Shown: positions 45,857 through 54,431 of the stretch, one piece after another
Numbering within the stretch: the first letter of the stretch is position 1
Layout of the letters: each line of letters begins with the position of its first letter
Made by a program: the position numbers and the translations under genes
NCBI GenBank assembly: GCA_030145205.1
Contig: JAQYVZ010000003.1
Coordinates: forward strand, 62,001-126,000
Direction: 5' to 3'
Length of the DNA: 64,000 nucleotides
Source: Desulfuromonadales bacterium
GTDB taxonomy: Bacteria; Desulfobacterota; Desulfuromonadia; Desulfuromonadales; BM103
The notes under the pieces: model-generated
Told to the model about the DNA's origin: nothing
Seen by the model: only the letters and a program-made list of their open reading frames with translations
The model's database searches: none

Positions 45857-46914
45857 TGTTCTTGTTCCACGACATCCCGGGCAAGGATCTTCTGAATGGC
45901 CTCCTGCAACGCTCGCAGATCCCCGTCAGGATTCCGGATTTCGACTTCGATTCGTCGTTCGGGCAGGGTGTGCCGGTAGAGTGGGTCATAATAGCGCACC
46001 ATGAGTTCACGTACCAGATCTTGCCAACGCCCCGCCTCAAGCAGACCCTCCAGCTCAGCAATCGTCTCCTTGCCCAAACGCTCTTTGAGAGCCCGCAGCG
46101 GTCCAAGAAAAGCCTCTTTCAGTTCAGAGCCGACAGGGTAGTCCGCCAGGATATTGTCGACCCGGAGTTCCAGAGGCGCATTGATCCAGATTGAAACTTC
46201 GCGCTGCAGCGATTCATACAGACGCGGCGGCTGTACCAGCCGACCGATATGCCGGCTTTCCCCTTCCGTTACGACATAATCCTGCACACCAAGGTGCCTC
46301 AACTGATCCCACAGCAGGGACTCAAACATTTTTTGTGACGGTTGCTCCGCCAGGCCGAGATTACCAAAGGCGCTGCCGCGGTGGTTGGCGAAGCCTTCCA
46401 GGTCGAGGATCGGTCGCCCGGCCTCTTGTAAACGATGCAACAAAGCCGTTTTGCCGACGCCGGTCAAACCGCGCAACACAATCATGCGCCCCCAGTCTCC
46501 AGTCGCAAAATAGTCGAGGACATGCTTCCGGAAGACCTTGTGCCCCCCCTGGAGCTGCCGGGCAGGAAGCCCGGCAAGGTCGAGGAATTGGGCCATGGCC
46601 CGGCTGCGCATGCCGCCACGCCAGCAAAAAACCACGACGGGCGGTGAACCTGGCGATTTGGCGGCCATCACCTGGTCGACAAAACCGGGGATTTTGCCGG
46701 AGACCAATTTAACACCGAGCTGCCGAGCCGCCGACTTGCCTTCCTGTTTATACAGCGTGCCTACCTGGCGGCGTTCCTCATCATCAAGCAGGGGAACGTT
46801 GACCGCACCCGGAATCGTGGCCTCGGCAAATTCCGCCGGGCTGCGCGCATCCACGAGCAGGGCCCCCTTGTCTCGTAGAGACAGGGCATCTTGAAGAGAA
46901 ATCGATAAAGACAT
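45853..46914 (-). CDS. selU: tRNA 2-selenouridine synthase
   Basis: 353 residues. N-terminal rhodanese domain with LLVDARSPAEFAEATIPGAVNVPLL and the active-site cysteine in VVVFCWRGGMRSRAMA (about residue 96), then a P-loop domain with GLTGVGKTALLHRL. This is the SelU/MnmH (YbbB) architecture. It replaces sulfur by selenium, from selenophosphate, at the wobble 2-thiouridine of tRNA Lys, Glu and Gln, with a geranylated intermediate. Presence implies a selenophosphate supply (SelD) elsewhere in the genome. A 60-aa cysteine protein overlaps its end. Confidence 0.95.
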   Translation of the reverse strand: MSLSISLQDALSLRDKGALLVDARSPAEFAEATIPGAVNVPLLDDEERRQVGTLYKQEGKSAARQLGVKLVSGKIPGFVDQVMAAKSPGSPPVVVFCWRGGMRSRAMAQFLDLAGLPARQLQGGHKVFRKHVLDYFATGDWGRMIVLRGLTGVGKTALLHRLQEAGRPILDLEGFANHRGSAFGNLGLAEQPSQKMFESLLWDQLRHLGVQDYVVTEGESRHIGRLVQPPRLYESLQREVSIWINAPLELRVDNILADYPVGSELKEAFLGPLRALKERLGKETIAELEGLLEAGRWQDLVRELMVRYYDPLYRHTLPERRIEVEIRNPDGDLRALQEAIQKILARDVVEQEQ

Positions 46915-47045
46915 CGGGACAACCTTTCTCGGAGTCTGCCTTTATACTCCAGCAAGGTTCCCGCGACAAGCCCTGATCATGATGAGGAACAGGAAAGCTC
47001 CAGCAGGTTGTAAATCGCTTGGCAAAATGTAAGGAAAACGGGTTT

Positions 47046-47888
47046 CTAGCCTTGGGCCTGGTAGAATTCAGACGCAGGTTCGGCCGCAGGGACACTCAAT
47101 GCCGGCAGATGCTCAGGAACCCGGGCACAATCCAGGTTACGGCTCAAATCCGTTTTGGTCAGCACTCCGACAATCTTGTTCAGACTGTCGCGCACCAGCA
47201 ACCGCCGAACCGACTTTTTTTTCATCAGGCTGATGGCCTGAACGGGATGTGCAGAATCGGCAATTTCAACCACGGGAGACAGCGACACCTCACCGAGGTG
47301 ACTCATTCCAAGGTCCTGTCCACTGGTCACCAGCTGGACGACATTTTTTTCCGTAAAAAACCCGACCGGCCCCTGTTTGTCGGCGACCAGGATGCCGCTG
47401 ACGGCATGTCGTGCCATCAATGAGAGCGCGTATCTTGCCGTGGTTTCAGGAGAGGTCTGCCAGACTTTACGCGACATCAAATCCACGACAGCGAGTTCTT
47501 CCGGAAGCACCCTGCGATCCAGGGCTTGTACCAGCGTTGTTTGGGTAAACAGGCCCGCCACACGGCCCTGTCGATCAACGATAACCAGGTGTCGGACGGG
47601 GTGGTCCCGAAAAATTTCGCAGGCCTCGACCAGGGTGATCCCTTGCGCAGCGGTGACCACCTCTTTATTCATGACCTGTCTGACCGTAAGACCCGGCTGT
47701 CCGAGCATCCAGTTGGCAGCGAAGACGACATCCCGCTCCGTCAGGAGACCAACCGGTTTCTCCCCGGACAAGACCACCAGCGAACCGATCTTCTTCGCAG
47801 ACATCAATGCCAGACTGTCAAGAACCGAGCTCTCCGCATCAACGGTGACAACCGGACTCAACGTGCGCCGACCAATGGTAGAACGCAT
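47046..47888 (-). CDS. Four-CBS-domain protein
   Basis: 280 residues consisting of four CBS repeats (about 10-65, 68-125, 130-188, 195-255), with typical ends such as GLLTERDVVFA, GLFTQTTLVQAL, GFFTEKNVVQLV and GVLTKTDLSRNL. No fused enzyme or DNA-binding domain. Two Bateman modules usually bind adenine nucleotides; the partner protein is unknown. AAAGGAGCTGTA precedes the ATG. It is monocistronic on the minus strand, followed by selU after about 130 bases. Confidence 0.9.
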   Translation of the reverse strand: MRSTIGRRTLSPVVTVDAESSVLDSLALMSAKKIGSLVVLSGEKPVGLLTERDVVFAANWMLGQPGLTVRQVMNKEVVTAAQGITLVEACEIFRDHPVRHLVIVDRQGRVAGLFTQTTLVQALDRRVLPEELAVVDLMSRKVWQTSPETTARYALSLMARHAVSGILVADKQGPVGFFTEKNVVQLVTSGQDLGMSHLGEVSLSPVVEIADSAHPVQAISLMKKKSVRRLLVRDSLNKIVGVLTKTDLSRNLDCARVPEHLPALSVPAAEPASEFYQAQG

Positions 47889-48237
47889 TACAGCTCCTTT
47901 GGCAATTACGCCGTGGGCTCATGTCAAAAGGAAGCCCCTCCAGGCAGGCCCAAAAAAATCACATCCAGATCTTTGCAAGAAATGCAAATTCGGTTCCATC
48001 AATTACTACGATCTGCTAACAAATCTCTGCAACGCACCTGTGACCACCAGTAAAAACAGGACAGATCTTACGAATTACGCAAGAATGGCGGGTAATCCCC
48101 GCTGTAAAAGAGGATAATTTGAGGGGAAGTACGGCAAAAAAAGCACGGAATTTCGGGCATTCCACCCCACTTGCCGGGGAAAACACCGCGAAACAACGGA
48201 GAAGGGAACGTCTAATTACGGACCAGCCCGGCCCGCT
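47889..48237. other. Gene-free spacer
   Basis: About 350 bases. I see no convincing frame, hairpin terminator or RNA. The left end should carry the promoter of the CBS gene (minus strand). Confidence 0.4.
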
Positions 48238-48750
48238 TCAATCTTGGAAGGAGACTGTCAACGCGGCCTGGTAAACGGCGCGGTCCTGTTCAGAAAAACA
48301 GGCAAACAGCACCTGCATCTGCGGATGGGCTTCGAGAAAAGCTGTTACTTCGCGCAGGGCGATGCGACTCGCCCGTTCAATCGGGAAGCGGTAGACCCCT
48401 GTGCTGATCGAGGGAAAAGCGATGCTCTCGAGTTCGTGATCGAACGCCAGTTGCAGACTGTTTCGATAGCAACCGGCCAGCAGAGTGTCTTCGTTGCGTT
48501 GTCCCCCGTGCCAGACAGGACCGACCGTATGGATCACATGCCGTGCGGGCAAAGCGTAACCCCGCGTGATTTTCGCCTCACCGGTCGGGCAGCCATGCAG
48601 GGTCCGACATTCTGCCAGAAGTTCGGGGCCTGCGGCTCTGTGGATCGCTCCATCAACGCCGCCGCCGCCGAGCAGCGAATTATTGGCTGCGTTGACAATC
48701 GCATCGACCTGTAAGGTGGTAATATCTGCATGCAGGACCCGGACATCCAT
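48238..48750 (-). CDS. Macro-domain ADP-ribose hydrolase
   Basis: 170 residues, whole-length macro domain. The ADP-ribose-binding landmarks are [30 protein letters not shown] and [30 protein letters not shown], with catalytic Asn/Asp in the NAANN...GGGGVDGAI loop. The group removes acetyl from O-acetyl-ADP-ribose or ADP-ribose from proteins and nucleic acids (YmdB/MacroD type). Start ATG 48750 follows AGGAGG by five bases; an upstream GTG in frame falls within that site. Located in front of a small membrane protein gene. Confidence 0.92.
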   Translation of the reverse strand: MDVRVLHADITTLQVDAIVNAANNSLLGGGGVDGAIHRAAGPELLAECRTLHGCPTGEAKITRGYALPARHVIHTVGPVWHGGQRNEDTLLAGCYRNSLQLAFDHELESIAFPSISTGVYRFPIERASRIALREVTAFLEAHPQMQVLFACFSEQDRAVYQAALTVSFQD

Positions 48751-48780
48751 AGGCACCTCCTGGGCAGGATGACAACAGCG

Positions 48781-49173
48781 TCAAGATGCCTGCGCGGGTT
48801 CTTCCAGCAGTCGACCGATCAGCAGGCCGACGGTCAAGCCGTAGAAACCACCGCAAGCACCGGTAAGTGCCAGCGCCATAACCGGCGCAGCATCGACAAG
48901 CGTGCCGGCAAACACGCCGCAGGCCAGGCCAACCGCTGCCAACAGCAATCCACCAGTCTGCATTCTGCCCTTCCTGGCAATCCACCAGCCGGCAACAGCC
49001 CAGACCAGAACAGCATGTGCCGCATATTCACTCAACAGAAGACGGGCCCAGAAGGCGTCTGTCAGACCGCTCACCGCCATGACGGACGGTAGCATCATAC
49101 TGGTCAGGCTGAGAGCCGCAGCACCGCAAAGGAACGCTCCAATGACTTGCCTGAGAAAAGGATTGACGAACAT
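48781..49173 (-). CDS. Small four-helix membrane protein, unknown
   Basis: 130 residues, about four membrane segments (FLRQVIGAFLCGAAALSL, AAHAVLVWAVAGWWIA, LLLAAVGLACGVFAGTLV, ALALTGACGGFYGLTVGLLIG). The frame is open to 49230, overlapping the symporter's end, but the ATG at 49173 gives a better start. It lies directly behind the sodium/solute symporter pair and could be an accessory to it. No recognised domain. Confidence 0.6.
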   Translation of the reverse strand: MFVNPFLRQVIGAFLCGAAALSLTSMMLPSVMAVSGLTDAFWARLLLSEYAAHAVLVWAVAGWWIARKGRMQTGGLLLAAVGLACGVFAGTLVDAAPVMALALTGACGGFYGLTVGLLIGRLLEEPAQAS

Positions 49174-49222
49174 GGTCTGACAGCCCCTCGTGGGTTCACG
49201 CGCGCCGAAACGGCTCGATAGA

Positions 49223-51013
49223 TTAATCACGCATCACAGGGTAGCGCAGGCTCACGACCAGATCCTGGATCTCCTTGGGAGGCTCCTTGGTCAGCCGTGA
49301 CACAACCCACATGACCGCAAAATTAAGCATCATCCCCAAGGTTCCAATCCCTTCCGGAGAAATGGCGAACCACCAGTTTTCGGGAAGGTTGGCGGCCGGA
49401 TTGATGAATTTGAAATAGATAATGTAGCCGGCCGTCAAGATGATACCGGAAAGCATCCCGGCCATGGCCCCTTCCTTGTTGGTTCTCCGGTTGAACACGC
49501 CCATGATGATCACCGGGAAGAAAGATGACGCCGCCAGGCCGAAAGCAAAAGCAACCACCTGGGCCACAAAACCGGGCGGGAAAATACCAAACAGCCCTGC
49601 GATGACGACGGCAACGGCTGCGGAGGCCCTGGCCCAGAGCAGTTCTGTTCGTTCCGCCATCTGCGGCATCAGAACCCCCTTTAACAGGTCATGCGATACC
49701 GAAGCGGAAATCACCAACAACAAACCAGCGGCCGTCGACAACGCTGCCGCCAGCCCGCCGGCAGCGACAAGAGCAACGACCCAGTTCGGCAAATTGGCGA
49801 TTTCCGGATTGGCCAGAACCATGATGTCACGGTCGACATAGATCTCGTTATCGGAAGCCGTCGGCCGGTTAACCAGCATCCGTTCACCGGAATCTCCGGC
49901 CCCCTCAGCAAAGCGCGGCTTGCCGGTAAAGGCCAGACCGGGTCGGTATTGCATAACACCGTCCTGATTTTTGTCCATCCAGGCGATCAGGCCGGTGGCT
50001 TCCCAGTTCTTGAACCACTGCGGCGCTTCAGTCGCATACAATTTATCATTGACTGTCAGTAGAAAATTGGTGCGGGCAAAAGCTGCCACGGCCGGCGCAG
50101 TCGTATAGAGCAGCGCAATAAAAAACAGTGCCCATCCCGCAGAGGAACGCGCATCGCGGATTTTGCGCACCGTAAAGAAACGGATAATAACATGTGGTAA
50201 ACCGGCGGTACCGACCATCAGAGCAATCGTAATGAAAAAGACATCCACCACAGCGCGCTTGCCCGCAGTATATTCACCGAAACCAAAGTCCTTCTGGATG
50301 CCATCCAGAACATCGAGCAGATACTGGCCCTGATAGGAGGCCTTGCCGAGCAATTCGGCACCTTCCGGGCTGATCGTTCCACCATAGGCAATCTGCGGAA
50401 CGGGGTTGCCGGTCAGCATGAGCCCAATAAAAATAGCCGGAATAAGATATGCGACGATCAACACGCAGTACTGAGCCACCTGGGTGTAGGTAATTCCTTT
50501 CATGCCACCCATGGTCGCGTAAAAGAACACCAGGGCCATGCCGATGATCACACCGGTATTGACCGGGACTTCCAGAAAGCGGGAAAAGACCACACCGACC
50601 CCGCGCATCTGGCCGGCCACATAAGTGAAGGAGACAAAGATCGCACAGAACAGGGCGATGACCCGGGCACCGGTCGAATAATAACGGTCACCGATGAATT
50701 CCGGCACGGTAAATTTGCCATATTTGCGGAGGTAGGGTGCCAGCAACAACGCTAGGAGGACATAGCCGCCGGTCCACCCCATCAGGTACATCGACCCATC
50801 CCGCCCCATGAACGAGATCAGGCCCGCCATTGAGATGAACGATGCCGCCGACATCCAGTCGGCGCCGGTGGCCATGCCGTTCGCGATCGGGTGGATAGTC
50901 TTTTCTGCGACGTAAAAATCGCCAGTCGTCGCCGCTCTACCCCAAATGGCAATGCCGATATAAAGCGAAAATGTCAGGCCGACAAAGACCCAGGTCCAAC
51001 CCAGAATACCCAT
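49223..51013 (-). CDS. Sodium:solute symporter, VC_2705/ActP-like, large subunit
   Basis: 596 residues, about 13 helices. SSS family landmarks: GDFYVAEKTIHPIANGMATGADWMSAASFISMAG, FTVPEFIGDRYYSTGARVIALFCAIFVSFTYVAGQMRGVGVVFSRFLEV, GTAGLPHVIIRFFTVRKIRDAR and AAGGLAAALSTAAGLLLVISASVSHDLLKG. Between helices there is a soluble loop (about 320-400) containing DKNQDG (347-352), like an EF-hand calcium loop. Paired with a DUF4212 small subunit upstream, this is the two-component class that likely imports acetate or related monocarboxylates with Na+. Substrate inferred only. Confidence 0.92.
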   Translation of the reverse strand: MGILGWTWVFVGLTFSLYIGIAIWGRAATTGDFYVAEKTIHPIANGMATGADWMSAASFISMAGLISFMGRDGSMYLMGWTGGYVLLALLLAPYLRKYGKFTVPEFIGDRYYSTGARVIALFCAIFVSFTYVAGQMRGVGVVFSRFLEVPVNTGVIIGMALVFFYATMGGMKGITYTQVAQYCVLIVAYLIPAIFIGLMLTGNPVPQIAYGGTISPEGAELLGKASYQGQYLLDVLDGIQKDFGFGEYTAGKRAVVDVFFITIALMVGTAGLPHVIIRFFTVRKIRDARSSAGWALFFIALLYTTAPAVAAFARTNFLLTVNDKLYATEAPQWFKNWEATGLIAWMDKNQDGVMQYRPGLAFTGKPRFAEGAGDSGERMLVNRPTASDNEIYVDRDIMVLANPEIANLPNWVVALVAAGGLAAALSTAAGLLLVISASVSHDLLKGVLMPQMAERTELLWARASAAVAVVIAGLFGIFPPGFVAQVVAFAFGLAASSFFPVIIMGVFNRRTNKEGAMAGMLSGIILTAGYIIYFKFINPAANLPENWWFAISPEGIGTLGMMLNFAVMWVVSRLTKEPPKEIQDLVVSLRYPVMRD

Positions 51014-51085
51014 AATACTCTCTACCCCTCGACACAGCTGACAATCGCCGACGGCAAACCACTCCGGCCAACAGCACCGCCCAGG

Positions 51086-51346
51086 TTAATCTTCATGCAC
51101 GTTGTAGCGGCGATCAAGACGGTTCATCAGTTGCACGTAGATAACAATCAACAGAACGAAAATAATTTCAGAGCCCTGGTTGGCAAACCAGAAGCCCAAT
51201 TTGAAACCGCCGATTTTGACGTGATCGAGAACATCGGCGGCCAACAGGCCGAAAACGCAGGAGACCACAAACCAGACGGAAAGCAGGACCGCAATATAGA
51301 TCAGGTTTTCGCGCCAGTAGGCGTCAAGTTTCTGCTGTTTGTCCAT
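51086..51346 (-). CDS. Sodium:solute symporter small subunit, DUF4212
   Basis: 86 residues with two helices (NLIYIAVLLSVWFVVSCVFGLLA and GSEIIFVLLIVIYVQLMNRLDRRY). The sequence ...LGFWFANQGSEIIFV... and the terminal MNRLDRRYNV are the DUF4212 signature. This family always neighbours the VC_2705-type large subunit, as here (72-base gap). Start ATG 51346 has GAGGAG upstream; the frame extends nine residues further without support. Confidence 0.92.
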   Translation of the reverse strand: MDKQQKLDAYWRENLIYIAVLLSVWFVVSCVFGLLAADVLDHVKIGGFKLGFWFANQGSEIIFVLLIVIYVQLMNRLDRRYNVHED

Positions 51347-51478
51347 CACATGGTCTCCTCGAAAATTCGGCAAACACAGGCAATTCCTTCAAAAAAAGAT
51401 ATCGTTGCCGTTCCGACCAGTCAACTTAAATCATGCTGCCTGACTTAACAACCCCGCCGGCCCGGCAAGAGGATTAAA

Positions 51479-51673
51479 TCAGCGCGCCCCCGGCAGGACA
51501 CCCGGGTTGCAAAGATCTTCAGCATGATCGGCCGCAGCATTGCAATTATGACAGACATAGGCAGGATTCTGACTACGTTCTCCGATTTCCGCCAGTTGGC
51601 CCCGTTTTTTCATCTCGCAGATATGCAAGAGGTGTCTTTCTTGCTGTTTGCACACATTCTCTTTCTGTGTCAT
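51479..51673 (-). CDS. Small cysteine-rich protein (64 aa)
   Basis: 64 residues, MTQKENVCKQQERHLLHICE..., with a C-terminal CHNC...LCNP motif (AYVCHNCNAAADHAEDLCNPGVL). CxxC followed 13 residues later by a third cysteine in LCxP suggests a metal site. ATG 51673 follows GGGAGATCCTG. Proteins with this C..C..LC-P ending are, to my recollection, common in Desulfuromonadia but of unknown function. It lies 132 bases upstream of the DUF4212 gene on the same strand. Confidence 0.65.
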   Translation of the reverse strand: MTQKENVCKQQERHLLHICEMKKRGQLAEIGERSQNPAYVCHNCNAAADHAEDLCNPGVLPGAR

Positions 51674-51760
51674 CAGGATCTCCCTGGTTTGAATGAACTT
51701 CACGCCGGCCAACTCAACCCTTACCAGCCCCGGTGGACGGCAGCAAGGGCCCTTGCAGGA

Positions 51761-51913
51761 TTATAGAGGATGCCCCCCCGTGAGTCCATACAGGATACCA
51801 GGAACCACTGCGACCACCAGAAAAGCAACCATGCCACGGCGCTCATCAACCGTGCTTTCACGGAAAAAGTCCGGTAGAACACAGTCTTGTGAACATTTGC
51901 CGACGGATCCCAA
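51761..51913 (-). CDS. Possible 50-aa CxxxC membrane peptide
   Basis: A minus-strand frame beginning at TTG 51913 encodes about 50 residues: KCSQDCVLPDFFRESTVDERRG, then a hydrophobic segment MVAFLVVAVVPGILYGLTGG. Composition looks protein-like (cysteine pair plus one helix), but there is no ribosome site at the TTG, and a longer competing frame overlaps it on the same strand. Listed with low confidence. Confidence 0.3.
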   Translation of the reverse strand: MGSVGKCSQDCVLPDFFRESTVDERRGMVAFLVVAVVPGILYGLTGGHPL

Positions 51914-52059
51914 CGTCTACAGCACAGGCTGCGACGCGTAACCCTGCGAAACCATTCCCGAGCACCCACATTTACCCGATCTGCGCATTTCTGGCATATC
52001 TGATGCATCTGTATTTCAACAACTTTGTTCCATTATCAACCTATCAAGGAGCACGTCTC

Positions 52060-52251
52060 ATGTTCAAACTCATCGTATTCTTATCGCCTCTGCTTTTTCT
52101 GGGCTACAGCTGGACCGCCAACTTCAAGCTACCTCGTTTGACCGAGGGCCCTGCTGATTTTTTCCTGATTCCCTTTTTGGGTTATCTCTCAATTATTCTG
52201 GTCGCTCAACTGACCGCTCGCCTGCCCACCAGAAAAGCAACCAATCGTTAA
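52060..52251 (+). CDS. Small two-helix membrane protein, unknown (63 aa)
   Basis: 63 residues: FKLIVFLSPLLFLGYSWTANFKLPRLTEGPADFFLIPFLGYLSIILVAQLTARL, giving two membrane segments around a short polar loop. AAGGAGCACGTCTC precedes the ATG at 52060. The frame is open from 51889 but only this part looks like protein. No family recognised. It sits between the minus-strand small genes and the ferritin-like gene. Confidence 0.6.
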   Translation: MFKLIVFLSPLLFLGYSWTANFKLPRLTEGPADFFLIPFLGYLSIILVAQLTARLPTRKATNR

Positions 52252-52482
52252 GTACTGCCCGTACATGGCAACCTTTTCGGACGACGATTCCAACTCCCAG
52301 CTGCGGCTCTCTTCGCATGGCCCCGGGCAGTCATTGCCCGTAACATTCGAGGATGGGCCTCAGAGTTTTTTTCTGACTCGGGAAATTGTCCCATTCGTCA
52401 AAAAAATCAAGACCTCACTATTAAAATATGCTATGAATAGCCGTTAATTGACATGTTGTCTTTTTAAAGAAGGAGAGCTCCC

Positions 52483-52944
52483 GTGGATAATCTGGACATT
52501 CAACAAGCAATCAAAGATTCGATCCAAACCGAGAAGGACGCCATGGACTTTTACAAGTATGGCGCTGAGCGGATGGCCAAGGAACAGGCCCGCAGTACGT
52601 TCGAGCTGCTGGCCCGAGAAGAATACCAACACGCCGAATCCTTCTTCAAAATTTATCAGGGCAATGACATTCCGTCCTTTCAGGACTTCATGAACGAGCC
52701 TCCCAACACCTCTTCCGCCTGGTGGCAGGCCCTGCAGAGCCTGCTGGTTCAGGATTTTGACGAGCGTAAAGCTCTCGAACTGGCAATTGAACAGGAAGAA
52801 GCGCTGGAGAAATCACTGCGAGAGATGGCGGCCCAGATGGACGACCCGGAAATCGCCAACGTCTATCTTGCCAATGCCAGCTCGACCCATCACCACCTTG
52901 AGGTCTGTGAAGACGATTACAAGGCCATGTTCGGTATGGGTTGA
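52483..52944 (+). CDS. Ferritin-like (rubrerythrin-type) di-iron protein
   Basis: 153 residues, four-helix bundle. Putative iron ligands: Glu in AIKDSIQTEKDAMDFY, EEYQHAESF (ExxH), Glu in ELAIEQEEALEKSL and STHHHLEVCEDDY (His/Glu). There is no rubredoxin-like CxxC domain, so this is an erythrin-only or COG1633-type protein. Likely roles are peroxide reduction or iron handling in an anaerobe. Start is GTG with AGGAG upstream, closed by a strong terminator. Confidence 0.88.
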   Translation: MDNLDIQQAIKDSIQTEKDAMDFYKYGAERMAKEQARSTFELLAREEYQHAESFFKIYQGNDIPSFQDFMNEPPNTSSAWWQALQSLLVQDFDERKALELAIEQEEALEKSLREMAAQMDDPEIANVYLANASSTHHHLEVCEDDYKAMFGMG

Positions 52945-52973
52945 TACCTCGCACTCAAGACCGCTGCACATAA

Positions 52974-53009
52974 AAAAGCCGCTTTCTCAATGAAAGCGGC
53001 TTTTTTTAT
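52974..53009 (+). terminator. Terminator after the ferritin-like gene
   Basis: AAAAGCCGCTTTC and GAAAGCGGCTTTT pair around a short loop, followed by seven U residues. The flanking A run lets it also serve the minus-strand small gene ending at 53037. Confidence 0.9.
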
Positions 53010-53036
53010 TGGAAGATCCTGTCACAATTCAAGACA

Positions 53037-53168
53037 TCAGAACAGACGGTCCGCAAGGTAACTCAGGGAGGGTCCGGCGATCAGAATTGCCGTGAGGAGT
53101 GCACATACCGTCAAGGTGACCAGAACTGCTACAGCCGGGCGGGATTTGACTTCTTGAAGAATGCGCAT
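53037..53168 (-). CDS. Small single-pass membrane protein, copy 2 (43 aa)
   Basis: 43 residues, MRILQEVKSRPAVAVLV..., one helix followed by the tail GPSLSYLADRLF. AGAGAGGACAACGTC precedes the ATG. The tail matches that of the 48-residue protein encoded 45 bases upstream (WPALSYLGAKLF), so the two are tandem paralogues. No family recognised; a membrane-bound subunit or stress peptide is possible. Confidence 0.6.
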   Translation of the reverse strand: MRILQEVKSRPAVAVLVTLTVCALLTAILIAGPSLSYLADRLF

Positions 53169-53212
53169 GACGTTGTCCTCTCTCTGATCCATCGACAGGG
53201 TCTGATGAACGC

Positions 53213-53359
53213 TTAGTTAAACAGCTTGGCGCCAAGGTAGGAAAGTGCCGGCCAGGCAATCAATACAGCGGATACAACGGCGAACACGCCGAGGATCGAA
53301 AGAATCAGGGCCAGGTAGCTACTCTTGACTGTATCCATCATGGTGCTTTGGGTTCTCAT
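53213..53359 (-). CDS. Small single-pass membrane protein, copy 1 (48 aa)
   Basis: 48 residues, MRTQSTMMDTVKSSYLALIL... with one helix (ALILSILGVFAVVSAVLIAW) and the tail PALSYLGAKLFN. A strong ribosome site (AAAGGAGACAAGTA) precedes the ATG. First of the tandem pair, downstream of a long AT-rich region. Both proteins share K-S near residue 9-12, the helix, and the (G/W)P-LSYL--(K/R)LF ending. Confidence 0.62.
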   Translation of the reverse strand: MRTQSTMMDTVKSSYLALILSILGVFAVVSAVLIAWPALSYLGAKLFN

Positions 53360-53715
53360 TACTTGTCTCCTTTAAGATGAACGATCTGAAACGGTTTTGC
53401 TGTTGAAGTTAAAGAGACTTTAACCTTAAACACCTTTCATGTCAACAAAAATATTAAATGTACTCAACAAAACAACTTCTGTCTTAAATACAGGTAATCT
53501 TTATTGTTTCCATAAAGAAACACCCCTCTTTCGCTAAATCCGTAACAGAAAATATGTATCAATATAAACAATATTTAATATGATTATTCTAAAAACAGGC
53601 AAAATAAGGCTCTCCGTGACAACGACCCAACACAAAAATCCCCCCCTTTATGGCCATTGGTATTTTTCCGGCCATCCGCTAATATAGACATATAACCCGC
53701 CACCTGGAGGTAGCC
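53360..53715. other. AT-rich divergent intergenic region
   Basis: About 350 bases much richer in A and T than the surrounding genome, separating the small membrane-protein pair (minus) from a lipoprotein gene (plus). No frame or clear hairpin. Probably holds both promoters; several TATAAT-like stretches exist but none is decisive. Confidence 0.5.
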
Positions 53716-54357
53716 ATGAAAACCGTGACATGCTGGTTCTGCCTGATCGCCCTCCTCATCCTGTCAGGCTGCTCCCGGACCACCCTGACCGGCGCCTGGA
53801 AAGATCCTGGCTACAACCAGCAGATTGAACGGGTTTATGTCATCGGTGTCTCCAAGCAGGAGCTGCACCGCCGACTGCTCGAAGAAGCTTTTGTTGATGA
53901 GCTATTGACCTACGGCGTGACCAGCGTCCCCAGCTACAAGGACCTGCCGGATGCAGACCAGGCGGACCGGGCGGCCATCGACGCGCAGGTACGCGCCAAC
54001 CGGGCAGATGCGGTCCTGATCACCCGGGTGCTTGGCCAACGAACCGAACAGGTTGTTCACCCCGGGCACACGACCTACCGCAGTTGGCCTTACTACGGGC
54101 CCAGGCATTACGATCCGGCACCCTACTACCGCAACTACTGGAGCTACTACGACCGCCGCTACGATATGGCCTACACTCCGGCAACCGTCTCCGAGTACCA
54201 GGTCGTGACTGCCGAGTGCAATCTCTACAATGCAAGCTCAGGCAGCCTGGTCTGGTCGGCCCAACTGGAAACCGTCATACAAAACAACTTCCAGAAACAG
54301 ATCACCAGCTTTGTTGACGTGGTCACCAGGAACCTGAGTGAGCAGGGGCTGATGTAA
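53716..54357 (+). CDS. Putative lipoprotein, DUF4136-like
   Basis: 213 residues. Lipoprotein signal CLIALLILSGC (cysteine 19). The mature part begins TTLTGAWKDPGYNQQIERVYVIGVSKQELHRRLLEEAFVDELLTYGVTSVPSYKDLPD. It then has an unusual tyrosine/proline/arginine-rich stretch (about 125-155, YYGPRHYDPAPYYRNYWSYYD) before a strand-rich end. The opening resembles DUF4136-type envelope lipoproteins that build a group with slipin and DUF4410 proteins. Function unknown. GGAGGTAGCC precedes the ATG. Confidence 0.72.
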   Translation: MKTVTCWFCLIALLILSGCSRTTLTGAWKDPGYNQQIERVYVIGVSKQELHRRLLEEAFVDELLTYGVTSVPSYKDLPDADQADRAAIDAQVRANRADAVLITRVLGQRTEQVVHPGHTTYRSWPYYGPRHYDPAPYYRNYWSYYDRRYDMAYTPATVSEYQVVTAECNLYNASSGSLVWSAQLETVIQNNFQKQITSFVDVVTRNLSEQGLM

Positions 54358-54431
54358 CGGAGTCACTCCGATCCCATTCAACTGACTCAAAAAGATTAAT
54401 CCAGGACTTCAACAACATTTTCGATGAACCA

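Noticed and set aside
51721-52008. 95-codon minus-strand frame with CQKC
   Set aside because: Tryptophan-rich, no ribosome site, and it competes with the more protein-like 50-codon frame at 51761-51913.
52265-52447. 60-codon plus-strand frame before the ferritin-like gene
   Set aside because: No ribosome site and no recognisable feature; more likely leader sequence.
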